Shown: piece after piece, positions 22,942 through 35,035 of the stretch
Layout of the letters: each line of letters begins with the position of its first letter
Numbering within the stretch: position 1 is the first letter of the stretch
Source: Cacajao melanocephalus
Taxonomy: Eukaryota; Chordata; Mammalia; Primates; Pitheciidae
Assembly (NCBI GenBank): GCA_963573385.1
Contig: CAUYLG010041543.1
Location: forward strand, 62,001 to 126,000
Length of the DNA: 64,000 bases
Reading direction: 5' to 3'
Notes under the pieces: generated by a model
Seen by the model: the letters and a program-made list of their open reading frames with translations, nothing else
Told to the model about the DNA's origin: nothing
The model's database searches: none
Translations under genes and position numbers: made by a program

Positions 22942-23536
22942 TAGCCACACCGATTCCTTTAAAAGAGAAGTTTGATCTTGCTTTCACCTCCTCAAAAACC
23001 CTTCAGTGGCTCCCATTTTACTCACTGCAATAGGCAAAGTCCCTTTCACAGTCTACAAAGCTGTATGTCTACCAACTCTCCACCCCTTCCCTACTCATTA
23101 TCTCTCTGACTCCACCTCCTACTCCTCTTCCCCTCTTTTAATCCATCCCATCTAACCTAATGAACCTTCTGCTATTCCTCCAACATGAAGCCTCTGCACT
23201 AGCTGCCCCCTTGATAAGAAATGTTCATCCTAGATACGCACAAGTATTATTCCTGTTACCTTCTCCATGAGGGTTTCTCATACCAAGCTGTTTAAAATTG
23301 CAACTCCCCATTCCTATATACCCTTTCTTCTTTTTTCTCTCCATAGCACTTATCACCTTCTAATGTCCAATATAGTACTTATTGATTTTTTAAATGGTCT
23401 CTTATTCATTGGACTGTAAACTTCATGAAGGCAGAGATTTTCTTCTGTTTTGTTCATTATAGTATCTTCAGTGCCTAAAGCAAGGCCAGGCACTTATCTG
23501 GCACTTGATAAACATTTTTAGAATGAATAAATTAAT
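22942..23536 (+). repeat. L2 LINE 3' end (sense), inserted into a MIR
   Basis: AAACCCTTCAGTGGCTCCCA, a CTACAAAGCTGTATGTC block, ATAGCACTTATCACCTTCTA and CAGTGCCTAAAGCAAGGCCA, then GAATGAATAAATTAATGAG, are the L2 3' region in order. It lies between two halves of one MIR and is flanked by a related stretch of about 18 bp on each side. Confidence 0.88.
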
Positions 23537-23650
23537 GAGTTTAATCCTCACAACAACCATAAGAGATAGATGCTATCGTTATCCTGCTTTACCAAATACT
23601 GGGTATGAAGTTTAGAGATGTTACATTTGCCCAAGATCACAAATGAGAAA
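23537..23650 (-). repeat. MIR SINE, right part
   Basis: TTTAATCCTCACAACAACCA, a TACTGGGTATGAAGTTTAGA block and TTGCCCAAGATCACAAATG complete the MIR reverse complement. Confidence 0.65.
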
Positions 23651-23654
23651 TTGT

Positions 23655-25190
23655 TAAAGAGATGTAAACCAAAGACATCAAGACATGTCTAATAACATTT
23701 GTGACCCACCTTGTTGTTATTTTATGCTTTGGGCCTTACATGGAAAATGATAAATGTGACAATTGGAGTCTAGAAGTGGAGCTACATTGGGCGTAGCTCG
23801 GATTAGGACAATTACTGAGGGCTGATGGGAAAATGAAGGGAAAACTCCAAAACTGTCTATTTTTCTTTCCTGTGGTTAGGGTAATTCTTAATTTTTTAGA
23901 GCAGTTGAAGCTATTTTTCGGATGATCATTTGTAGAGGAGATGGATCTTCTAAAGTATTATGGACATGGGAAATAAATCAAGGCTTAGCAAATCATATTT
24001 CCTTGGGGGTAAATAAGTCAAGGGCCAATTTAGATCTTAAGTTGCTTAAGAAATTTCATCCAGTGAGAGCCAACTGCAGGAATTTAAGAGTCCAAAGACA
24101 CTGTAGGAAATTACCACTGCAAACATGTCCCCAGGACTCTTAAAGGCTTCTGCAGAAAGCTCATTAACTCTGTTTTTAATGTTTCAAATACTTCCTCATC
24201 CAAGAATAAATCAGATAGAATTCAACTCACGCCAAATACAGGGTGCCTGCACTAGCTAATTGTGCCTAAAGCCTCGGGGGAACTTGGTAAATATTAAGCA
24301 ATCTACTCGAGCCGGAGCTTTCAGTGGGTCAAAGTGCTTCGTTCATAACACATTCATTTGTATGGTGTTTGGTTAAACCAAAAAGCAAAGTTCAAGGAAT
24401 AGAAGATTAAAATATTTTCTCTAGATCAAAAAAAAAACAATTTCAAATACTTTTTGCAGGTAGTCTGAAAAAAAGATATATAAGCAGGAAACATCTTTTG
24501 GCAAATCTGTGATGAATTTGACAGACAAGTTTCTTAAGTCCTTTATACAATTTAAAGACAAGAAATAAACTAGTGACTTGACATTTTAAGCTCATTAATT
24601 TCAAGTAATACACTTTATAATTTCCAAAAAAATCATGTCTGGGTATTTTGCTCATGGCGAAGTCTAAACTTCAATGCTGGGAACAAAGAAATTAGAAAAA
24701 TGTGGCAGTATTCTTTCCTCTAATATACATAAACACCCTTAAACAATTTGTGATTATTTTCCATTTCTTATATGAGTCCCAAACTATGCACTTTATTACT
24801 AAGGATGGATGGAGTCAGGGAAGTAACACAAGGTTCAATCCATGTATCCAAAATGACTGTCTTGAACTGCAAACATGAGAATTCTACCCAAGTCTTAATG
24901 AAACAAAGTAGATACTGGGTTCGGTTATAAAGCCTTGCCACTCTTAGTATAAATGTTTATTCATTAAGGCTATGTGGAAAACCAATATTGAAAAGCATAT
25001 CGTGGTAAAAAATGAACCAGGAGATAGGGGGTAGCTTTGGAAATGCCATCAGAGGAGCATGAGCAAAATGTAAATAGAGATCAATTACAATAAAGAGTTC
25101 TTATCAGTACCCTCAGCCATTTGATATATTAATGGAATGATAACTTGATTATATCAGCCTGAGTGAGGTAATGCAGTGGTTCAAGTATGG
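23655..25190. other. Unique sequence, possible conserved non-coding stretch
   Basis: No repeat was recognised over 1.5 kb, which is long for this window. Around 24230-24340 several CpGs survive (GCCTCGGGGG, CTACTCGAGCCGG, GCTTCGTTCAT) in an AT-rich setting where CpG is otherwise rare. This could reflect constraint. A 73-codon frame at 23922-24143 shows no protein features I can use. Confidence 0.35.
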
Positions 25191-25194
25191 AAAA

Positions 25195-25472
25195 AAATCA
25201 TACTTTCTGAATGTCTACTATATGTCAGGCACTTTATATTTTCAGTAATAATAGCTAATAGTAAGGATCTATAATATAAAAATCACTTTCCACAAGTCAA
25301 TTCTAACTCTTACAGTAAACCTACGACGTAGGTGTTGTCATCCCCATTTTACAATAGAAAACTGAGATCTGAAAATATTAAATAACTTGTTCTGTGTCAC
25401 ATAGGAAGTAAACAAATCAGAATTCAAACTTAGTTCTAATTCCAAAGCCGAAAATCTTTCTACTTTGCCATC
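25195..25472 (-). repeat. MIR SINE (antisense), near full length
   Basis: CTGAATGTCTACTATATGTC, GTTGTCATCCCCATTTTACA, GTGTCACATAGGAAGTAAAC and CAGAATTCAAACTTAGTTC are the MIR reverse complement in order. Confidence 0.85.
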
Positions 25473-25474
25473 TT

Positions 25475-27500
25475 TGTATAAACAAGACATAATAATTTGG
25501 TGTGATTTACACTGTTCTCTAGGGAAAGAACTCCTGGGAGCTCATGTGAAAAATTACAAGGATAAAAATAAACAAATAAAAGAAAGCAGCCTCTACAGAT
25601 GACGCCTTTTGGGCAAACAACTGAGAACAATAGGTTTTGAAAACTTCTCCTAATGGGGGATATTTTAAATATTAAAAAAACTTTAGTTTTGCTTTAGAGA
25701 AATGCCAAAAGCAAATTATATAATTTTTCAGTAAGATGTTAGCTCATAGGCATGTATATATCTATGTGTAAACATCTAGATTTTTCATACCAGAATGCCC
25801 ATTTTCAAAAATCTTATGCACTTACATGGTACTTCCAAATGTATACGGAATATGCCAGAAGTGAATTATCTATCCCTTGCATATTACAAGTAAACTGCTT
25901 AATTCAAAAACATTATTTCTAAACCCTGTGTTTATAAGGAAAACTATTTACCTGCCACATGCATTAGCCTGGCCATCTCTTATCCAGGAACATAATTTCC
26001 TGCCTTCTTCACCAACAGTTACTTGAAAGAGTACACTAATCCAGCAAAGAGTCACTGCATCAAGTTTACCCGCTACCAACTTGCAAAAGCTCGGGAGTGT
26101 GCAGGAGCAGGCAGAGGGCAGAACAGGCACTCCCTCTGCCTATGTTTGCAAGCTGACAGACTGCAGAAAGGAAATGATTCATGCCACAGAGCCTCCAGCC
26201 AACTTTGTGTCACTGGACTTTATAAAAACAAATAAACTAAAGCTTTTCAACAGACTAGAGCTGCTTAAACAACTTTAATAACATGGCTGCTTCATAAGGT
26301 CCCTGGGTAGTTCAATCTTCAGAAACTTGGGCTATAGATAAGATACTTTGTAAAGAGCAAGTCCATGACCAACTCATTATTGTAAACTGGATTGTCGCTT
26401 TGGGAATCACAAAGAAATATTATAACTGTGAACAGAAGCAGTCAATTGCCATATGGATAATCTTTATCAGCTAGAAAAAATTAACTTGATTTTCTTAGAA
26501 ACCTTAATATTATTTTTGAGAGTCTGAACTTTAAAAGGTTAAAAACTGCATGGTACAATTACTTTATGGAAGTCTTATCAAAGAGTATACCTTATAATTC
26601 TTATGCCTTATAGTTCCTTCCTTAGTGACTACTTATTTTATAATGGCTTCTAGAAGCTCATGAGAAATACTAATTCATTTAGAGTTTATATTTCTTCCAT
26701 CAATAATCTCAATCTATTGGCAAAGCAGTATAAAAGAAAAGTCAAGCAACTTTTGTCACATTTGGAAAACTTAAAAGAAGAGGAGGAAATAAGGTATTCT
26801 AATCAGGAGTATTTTGACTTCAACTAAATTTATTGGCTAAAATCCTGTGGAGTTAGAAGTTCAGAATTATTTGTTTACTTGGCTATATCCAATATTAATC
26901 AGTTAGGCTAGGTACATATTATTTGCATTATGAAACACATTACTGCCTTTTCCAAATTAAAAATTATGCCTGACAATACTACCCTTCCCAGTTCTAGTTT
27001 TTGGCAGCAGAGTATATGCATACGTCTATGGTACTTATAGCTATCAATCATCGTTGAATCAGAGCTGACTCTATTCGTATATAATAAGCATTCTCTACTT
27101 ATTCCAATTGTAGCCATCATCTTGCCTTCTGGAAACATGGAGAAAGGTGCCAATCCTAGACTAGAAAGGGGTGAATCCTAGCCGGAAGTCCTCTTCTACT
27201 TCATCATTACTCCTGTGCTTGGAGAAAGTCGTGACCAGGTGGTAGCGATGGCAGGAGGGAGAGGCCAAGGCCTAACTGCTGCTGACTGCTCTCTTCACCC
27301 ATGTCTTTGCCCATCAGCATATCAGTTTCTCTACTTCCTGGAAGCATGTGTATTCTGATCATTTTAAGGATCCAGAAGTCAAGTTATTTGTACTGGTGTT
27401 CATCAGGTTTTCCGATTTCAAATCCATTTTTTTTTTCTGTGACTATGCCATGGACTCATCCTTTTAAATAATGCTAATCGACATTTGAAAAACTAATGAC
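25475..27500. other. Unique sequence, nothing recognised
   Basis: About 2 kb without a recognised repeat. Short open frames (up to 81 codons) have no pattern that suggests a protein. Confidence 0.5.
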
Positions 27501-27504
27501 ATAT

Positions 27505-27795
27505 TCGTAATTCCTTCAACAAATGTGTACTGAACACCACTTGTATGGCAGGGACTGATCTGGTACACACATAGAGTTACTACCTTCAAAGAACTTTCAG
27601 CATAGGCTGGAAGTAGGACATGGAGATGTTTCACAGCAATTAGAAGTAGGGACAGAGCTCAACGAATACACTAAAGAGGGATTGAGCATTTGTACACGGC
27701 AAGAGATAAGGGAAGCTTCCAAAGTCAGAGTGGTGGTTAAACATTTGGTCAATTTAGAGTAAGGGACAATAAAAACCCTTTTATGTAACAAACAA
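27505..27795 (+). repeat. Possible old repeat fragment
   Basis: TTCCTTCAACAAATGTGTAC, then TATGGCAGGGACTGATCTGG, resembles the frequent CAACAAATATTTATTGAGC-type old repeat. Weak match. Confidence 0.35.
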
Positions 27796-28070
27796 AGATT
27801 AATTACTCTTTGGGTTAGAAATTACAGCCAGGGTAGCAAACCCCCTGGTCTTTATCAACCACATTGGCATTAGCAGGGTCATGAAATAACAATTCCTTAG
27901 GCTTATTTCCTCAAAGGATACATACCAACATTCTGGCTTGATACACTGGGTTACTGTGCAGTGTAGTAAGCTAGCCTTTGGGCTCTGGGCTTGGTTTGAC
28001 CAGGTTCTAGTCCTTCTATACCATCTAGAGCTGACAGACAGTAGAAAAGTTGCTTGAGTTCCTGTTTTCC

Positions 28071-28164
28071 AAAATGGAAATTTTCAAAGCATGTTACATG
28101 CACTGTTGTAATATGCTTTGTTTTTACGTGCATTGTTGTAACATGCTTTGAAAATTTCCATTTT
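28071..28164. repeat. 94-bp hairpin with perfect 28-bp arms
   Basis: The left arm 28071-28098 starts AAAATGGAAATTTTCAAAGC. The right arm 28137-28164 is its exact reverse complement. The 38-base loop also contains a 25-base direct repeat: 28096-28120 and 28126-28150 differ at 3 places. It matches no MITE that I know. Confidence 0.9.
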
Positions 28165-28169
28165 TTGTC

Positions 28170-29203
<1,034 letters not shown>

Positions 29204-29825
29204 CAAGACATTAGTGTACCACTAATAAGACATGAAGTACTAGAAGATTAATATTAGATACAAACCAAAGAAGACTAGACACGATGCTAAAACTTTGTAA
29301 AAGAGGAGATAGAAAGGTTGAAGAATGCTGAAAATGCTCTTTTGGGTGCCATAACTGGCATCAATTGAACTGACTGCAAGAATAACATGATCTGTTTTAG
29401 CTTAGTTATGTTGCATTTCCTTTCCTCTAAGTATGTGTATCCTTTACCACAGAAGCCAATGAAGGCCGTGAATCAACACACTGATGATGCTTACCTTGAT
29501 GATTCTGTTTCCCTGGCAATGACCAGGAAGAATTGGAAATTTATGTACACCTAAACTCACAATGTCCAAGCACTTCCTCTTCCCACTTTGAGTATGCAAT
29601 CATGATGTCATTCATTCTAAGCAAGATTTACCCAGCACTGCAGACCAGGACTGTAGCTCAGAAATTTTCTAATTAAACCTTTGCATTTGAGTGGAATCTA
29701 TAAAGGTTCGGGGAGAGGGATCAGGTTATAAACAGTGATCATATGTTAGTTGTTGCACAGATGAGTTGTAAATATGTTGAAATTACTTTCAATTCATGGA
29801 AATTCTTTAAAAATTATTTATTACT
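29204..29825. other. Unique sequence with a short tandem duplication
   Basis: CCACTAACAAGACAT and CCACTAATAAGACAT lie about 20 bases apart near 29198-29235. Otherwise nothing was recognised. Confidence 0.5.
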
Positions 29826-29828
29826 TCA

Positions 29829-29912
29829 TTTTTTTGAGATGAGGTCTCACTATGTTGCCCTGGCTGGTCTCAAACTCCTGTCCTCAAGCAGTCCTCCCTC
29901 CTCAGCCTCCTG
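29829..29912 (-). repeat. Alu monomer fragment (FLAM/FRAM-like), antisense
   Basis: TTTTTTTGAGATGAGGTCTC, then CTGGCTGGTCTCAAACTCCT, is antisense Alu, but only about 80 bases remain. It could be an old free Alu monomer or a truncated Alu. Confidence 0.8.
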
Positions 29913-30069
29913 AGAACTCACCATAATTCTATAAAGACATCTTGTTTGTTTGCACTGGAAGATATAAATAAATGTCAATGCAGGAAAGAGAAGTAAAAAG
30001 GTGGAGACAGGGGTGGAAATTAACATTATATCTAGTACGTGAGACATATGGTACACATTTTTCATGCTA

Positions 30070-30230
30070 CATTGAATTTAGTTATCACAACTCTGCCATG
30101 AGGTTTGACTCTCATTTTGCAAAACAGGAAATTAAGATTTAACAACACATCCCAGGCCCTCAGTTTGTGAGTTGTAGAGCTAAGGTTTGAACTCACGTCT
30201 ACATTGGCTGCAAAGCATGTATTGTTGCAC
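30070..30230 (-). repeat. MIR SINE fragment (antisense)
   Basis: TTATCACAACTCTGCCATGA, a TTTTGCAAAACAGGAAATTA block and GAGCTAAGGTTTGAACTCAC follow the MIR reverse complement. Confidence 0.7.
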
Positions 30231-30234
30231 ACAT

Positions 30235-31050
30235 TGCCTTCACAACAAGGAATTCTACATTTTGGGAATGACTATAGAAAGAAAACATGAGTAGAAAATA
30301 ATATAAACAACCTCAATTGTAAGATGCATACTATAGAAGTCTATTTATTGGTCTAAATATCACACTGCAGCAGTATTTTACTCCTATCTGGGCTATTTTT
30401 TAACACTCCTCTCTTCTCTTGAGTAAAACTTTCAACAACAATCACAAACAAAAATATTTCACCACCAGTGCACACTCCGTTTCACTGTTTTAAATCTAAA
30501 ACACAAATGAAAATTCCAGGTTGTCACACAGTATGACAACACTGAATGAACTGAAGATGTATTTCTTTGACTGCACAATTATTGGCTATAATCATTTATT
30601 TTGAATCTATTTAAATGCCCAATACGTAGTAGCCCAAGGGTTAAAGACACAACCTGTATCCAAAGCACTGAACATCACTCCAGAGTTTTAGGAACTAACT
30701 CTGGAAACTAATGTGTGGAGCCAAATCACATGAGATAGGACTGACTACATAACTGGGAGTCTTCCAAATGGACTTTTATGTAAATTTGTGTTTATTAAAA
30801 GATAAGTAATAAAAGGTGCTAGTTTGGAGATAAAACATACGTTGCTAAAACTCAACAGTAACTGCAGTAGTTGTTTAAAACTTAAATCAACACAACACAT
30901 TTTTAAGGGGGATATTTTACTACTGAGACTGCTTAGAATTGGGCATGATAATAATGAAAAGTCAGCTGACATTTTTGTCCATTTTATCATTGTTGAAAAA
31001 TTCTTTTCAGATAACTTGTTTCCTTTATTGTCTGCAGTGCCTGGAACAGA
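30235..31050. other. Unique sequence, nothing recognised
   Basis: No repeat or coding pattern recognised. Confidence 0.5.
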
Positions 31051-31055
31051 CCATT

Positions 31056-31313
31056 CTCATCATCTTGCCCACGGTATGTCACTGTCCTGAAATCTTTATT
31101 TTGAAAAAAATACATGGATGGCTTTTCTTTCTGGCATACTCCCTTACTTCACAGCACCCTGGGGTCCTTTTTGTGCCCCTCTGTCACTGGCTTTACTATG
31201 GTATAGTGTCAAGATGATCATGTGGTATCGTGGCAAGATGTGTGTGAGGTGTGCACATGAATGTGCACAAAGAAGCAGGAGGAGAATGTTCTTCAGTATC
31301 AAATGCAGCACTT
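31056..31313 (+). repeat. Local duplicate, copy B
   Basis: Partner of copy A at 28636-29203, about 2.1 kb away in direct orientation and without the Alu. Both copies keep a similar open frame, FTAPWGP.CAPLS.ALLWYSV, but this follows from DNA similarity alone. The frames differ by a 4-base indel after that point and neither looks like a known protein. Confidence 0.8.
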
Positions 31314-31319
31314 TACAGA

Positions 31320-31685
31320 GCTAATCATCTATGGAGTGACTTCCTGGGATGATTAATGCTCCACTATTCCAGAACATTCTCTAGTAGTGACCCTCACTAG
31401 TCTAGGGAGAGTCTTCTGAACCAAAATGGATAATGATAGGGAATGCTGGGGGATCACACCTGGTACAATTCCACACTTCAGGCACTATATTACTGCCCAC
31501 TTATCAATGCTGGCTTTACTTCTGACAAATTCAGATGGGCATAAGGGCTCCTCAGGCTAGGATTGATTTAGCTTTGACTACTCTGGCTCCAGCTTCACTA
31601 CAACAGCATTGCTGGTCAAGATCCCAACTGAAGTCATCATTTGAATTCAGGCCAAGTCACCCTTTGACTCATTCTTTAAAGAGGT
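31320..31685. other. Unique sequence, nothing recognised
   Basis: No repeat or coding pattern recognised. Confidence 0.5.
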
Positions 31686-31689
31686 TAAT

Positions 31690-31895
31690 AACCTAACATT
31701 AATTAAGCTCTGTTTGCATGTAATTTTCAAAAGAGCTGTAGAAAAGGGTGACTATTATTTGCCCCATTTTATGGATGAAAAAACAGAGGTATGGGGAGAA
31801 TAAGAAACTTGCACAAAGTCAGGAAACCAGTAGGCAACAGAGCTGGATCTCCAAGACAGTTCTGATTCCTAAATCTACTCTTTTAACCTGTGTAG
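31690..31895 (-). repeat. MIR SINE fragment (antisense)
   Basis: CTATTATTTGCCCCATTTTA, an AAACAGAGGTATGGGGAGAA block and CAACAGAGCTGGATCTCCAA follow the MIR reverse complement. Confidence 0.75.
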
Positions 31896-31899
31896 TATA

Positions 31900-32175
31900 T
31901 TTCTGAGCAATAGAAGGGTTAGAACTCCTATCTACATTAGGCAGACATCCCAACTAACAAACTTAGCTTAAGATTAAAGTACTCCTCCAAAAAAGGTATG
32001 GGTTTGTCCTTTAACAACACTCATGAAGTTATTTTTACGCAAGAACCCTGAATCTAGGTAACATCATCCAGAGCATAGGTCCACATAAAAGAGAAAGGTT
32101 ATAATTGAAAATACAACAGTTAAACATCATAATATTATGTTTCAGACATGATTCCTACCATATCTTTTCAGCAGA
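31900..32175. other. Unique sequence, nothing recognised
   Basis: Nothing recognised. Confidence 0.5.
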
Positions 32176-32177
32176 AA

Positions 32178-32298
32178 CCCTAAAGTAATCCAGGGCTGTT
32201 CCTTTATATAGGGATGAGTCAGAGATCAACAGCTCATTTCAGTCAATCCCATTCATATAATATCTTCTAGCCAAAGATCTCCAGGCATTATTCCTGCC
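32178..32298 (+). repeat. Near-identical dispersed duplicate, copy 1
   Basis: The core 32191-32285 (95 bp, starting CAGGGCTGTTCCTTTATATA) matches 33515-33609 with one difference. About 18 bases to the left and 13 to the right still show weaker similarity (roughly 70-80 percent). Beyond that the two sites are unrelated. It is not a repeat family I know. Confidence 0.92.
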
Positions 32299-32299
32299 G

Positions 32300-32980
32300 A
32301 AAGGTAAAGAATACCACATTACCTGACGTATATTTGATGAGGATTGTATGTCATTTTCTTATTAATAATAATCATTTGCCTGTAAACCACATTATTCGGG
32401 AATCTTCCTTCAGATTTCATCTAAAAGTCTCTGTAGAAGTGCTGGCAGTGTTAGAATTACTCACGGTTACCATTCTACCCAAATCCTAGTGTAGATGGGT
32501 GTTGGCCATAATATCAGAGACTGACTAGCTTTTAGCTCCTTCATGAAGGAGAAATGCAGTCCCAGCTCCTCATGTGTGTTGTCACAGAATATCAGCAGAA
32601 GCATCTCCAGAGCTAGAAGCAGGACACTTTGGAAGCTGGTGCTCAATGGGTTCCTGTATTCAGTGGTCCCAACCCTTGGAGGTGTTGAAGGCATTTTCTT
32701 ATATTAATCTATGATTCCATTTTAAAGAATAGTTCTAAATACATTTCAAGGTAGTTCAACCTAAATTTGATATTTATGATTCTTTAAAGTATATGCAATT
32801 TTGTGTTTATGAGATCTGAGTGGCACTTACTCTGTTTCTTGAAGGAAAATAGGGTCAGTTCATGCTTTCTCCTCTTGTTCTTTCTCTATGCCCCCAATAA
32901 CATTGGAAATTATAATGCTACCACTTCCAGTGGCATCTGCTTTGGTTTGGTTCCTTTACACATATTTGGACTTCCATGAC
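32300..32980. other. Unique spacer between duplicates
   Basis: No repeat recognised. This and the MIR-like piece that follows separate the two copies of the 95-bp duplicate. Confidence 0.5.
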
Positions 32981-32984
32981 AAAT

Positions 32985-33100
32985 CTGTGAGACTGACAGA
33001 GCAGGCATTGTGTTCCATATTTAACACATGAGAACATTGAGGCTTAAAATATTTAGGAGTAGGAGTACTGAGTTTATAGTTCAAATCTTTCTACGATGGT
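32985..33100 (-). repeat. Possible MIR fragment (antisense)
   Basis: TTAACACATGAGAACATTGA, then GGAGTACTGAGTTTATAG, is weakly like the MIR reverse complement. Confidence 0.4.
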
Positions 33101-33104
33101 GTGC

Positions 33105-33498
33105 TCCCCACCTAAAGCCCCAATTTATAGTATTTGCTGATTTTCAGGTGACAGTAATTCTACCACAGCTAATACTACCAACATGATGTTACCACATGCA
33201 GAATTAGGAGGAGATGTACAAAACTGGTCCTCTTGAACCAGTACAGGTAGCTCCAGTACAACATGAGGTCCTTCGACCCCTAACCCATTGTTCTTCATAT
33301 GCCATCAAATTAAGTATTTATGATGCACATTTAAATATCTACCCCTGTGTCCTGGAGAGGATGCCTTAAGTCTATAAGTATGCACAATATGGAGTTTCCT
33401 TATGAGAAAATCAGTCAGAGACATTTTCTTCTGTATACATTCACATGTTCAAGTTTTGATAATCCTACTCTGGTTACAACCAAGTGGACTAGAGGAGG
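33105..33498. other. Unique sequence, nothing recognised
   Basis: Nothing recognised. Confidence 0.5.
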
Positions 33499-33501
33499 TG
33501 G

Positions 33502-33622
33502 CCCTGAAGTATTTCAGGGCTGTTCCTTTATATAGGGATGAGTCAGAGATCAACAGCTCATTTCAGTCAATCCCATTCACATAATATCTTCTAGCCAAAG
33601 ATCTCCAGGTGTTTTCCCTGCT
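33502..33622 (+). repeat. Near-identical dispersed duplicate, copy 2
   Basis: Partner of 32178-32298, 1324 bp away in the same orientation. The single difference in the core is C here against T there, within CCCATTCA(C/T)ATAATATC. A MIR fragment begins directly downstream of this copy, but not of copy 1. Confidence 0.92.
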
Positions 33623-33624
33623 TG

Positions 33625-33757
33625 TCTAACCATCCCCATTTTACAGACAGGAGAGGCCAATGTCCAGGAAATTAAATGACACACTCAAAGTCACACAGTA
33701 CATGGAGTTGGAGTCATGACTGGATTGCTTCCCTACTGTGCCAGGATGCTTTGTCTA
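33625..33757 (-). repeat. MIR SINE fragment (antisense)
   Basis: CATCCCCATTTTACAGACAG, then CTCAAAGTCACACAGTACAT and GTGCCAGGATGCTTTGTCT, are the MIR reverse complement. Confidence 0.8.
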
Positions 33758-33885
33758 ACACCATAAAAACCAAAGACTTCTGAAAAATGTGGCAGAAAGT
33801 TCAGAATACCTATCAGAGACAATACAGAATATCAAAAAAGAGAATGCTGTGGGCCAACAGATATTTCACAAAGCCTGTTTTTGTC

Positions 33886-34093
33886 GTGGTTTTCAGACTA
33901 TGCTCCATGGAACCTCAAGGGGCCGAGGGGGTCTAGCAACACAGAAAGAGATCAGCCTAAGGAGGCAAGACTCTGGAGCCCCCAGCGAATGTGAGTTAAA
34001 ACTCTCTGCATTCCTCTGTTTTACATATTGGGTGTCAGATTAAGATTCCATTTGAAAAGAGGGTTCTATGACTTAAAAAAAAGTTAGAAAACC
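33886..34093. mobile_element. Possible hAT-type element
   Basis: GGTTTTCAGACTATGCTCCA, then GAGGGTTCTATGACTTAAAA and GTTAGAAAACCCTAAC, resemble the ends of old hAT-type elements. The ends are roughly inverted. The middle is not recognised. Confidence 0.4.
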
Positions 34094-34099
34094 CTAACA

Positions 34100-34625
34100 A
34101 AGACCAAAGTCTAGATGATTGTTAATTTTCAAACAAAGCTCTTTGGTGAGAGTTATTGGCTCTCATAAACTGAAGGAGCCTCTGGCTACTCTTTTCTCAT
34201 GATCTGGAGAGATAATGTATGTGCAAACACACCGAAAATAAAGAAGGTGTATGCAAACTGAAGTCAATACAGGCCCTTTTACCCCAGGTTGATCCTTTCT
34301 GAAAGGCAGTGGATATTTCAGTGCCATGTAGATTTTTCTGTCATATGACTTCCCAAACACGCAAACACTCCAGGTCCTCAGCTGACAACTTGGAGGCCAG
34401 CCATGACTTCTGGCTGTCTGAACAAGTTCACAAAGGTAACTACTCTTCCCACACTTGCTGGGGTGACACTATCATAGGCTACACAGACCTCAACAAGCCC
34501 TCTACGAAAATAGATGAAGCGGCTGGGAATAACAATAAACACCAGGTTTTCAGACTTCCAAATATGCAGCCACTTCATATTGTATTTCAGATGAAAAGCT
34601 GAAAAAACGGTTAAAGCAAACTAAA
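34100..34625. other. Unique sequence, nothing recognised
   Basis: A 97-codon frame at 34309-34602 has no pattern that suggests a known protein. Confidence 0.5.
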
Positions 34626-34632
34626 TATGGCC

Positions 34633-35033
34633 TGAGAAGGATTCTGTACTCTATAATTGAGTCCCTGAGGATGAACTATAACCTAGCTTAATAGTCAGAT
34701 TGAAAACCTAATTTAGGAGTATGCGCCTGTAACAATTGTTACATCTTGGCCAATCTCATGGCCCATACTTCAACCATTCATACACTGCTAAGTGTTCAAA
34801 CTGTGTTCAAATAAGGCAAACACTGAGCTATCACCAATCCAGCCATTCTGTATGTCACTTCCTGTTTCTGTATGTCATTTCCCCTTTTCTGTCTATAAAT
34901 CTTTCACCATGTGGTTGTGCTGGAGTTTCTGAATCTGGTGTGATTCTGGGGGCTGCCTGATATATGAATCGTTCATTGCTCAATTAAACTCCATTAAATT
35001 TAATTCGGCTGAAGTTTTTCTTTTATCAAAACA
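34633..35033 (+). mobile_element. ERV1-type solo LTR
   Basis: The sequence starts TGAGAAGGATTCTGTACTCT and ends TTTTATCAAAACA. It has a TATA-like TATAAAT at 34894-34900 and an ATTAAA poly(A) signal at 34983-34988. The 3' part (GGTTGTGCTGGAGTTTCTGA, GCTCAATTAAACTCC) is a familiar class I endogenous retrovirus LTR. Inside it, TTCTGTATGTCACTTCC is repeated 18 bases on with one change. No viral coding sequence is next to it and I could not find a clear target duplication. The family is not assigned. Confidence 0.7.
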
Positions 35034-35035
35034 AA

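Noticed and set aside
23922..24143. 73-codon frame in repeat-free sequence
   Set aside because: Too short and without features. The region is kept only as a possible conserved non-coding stretch.
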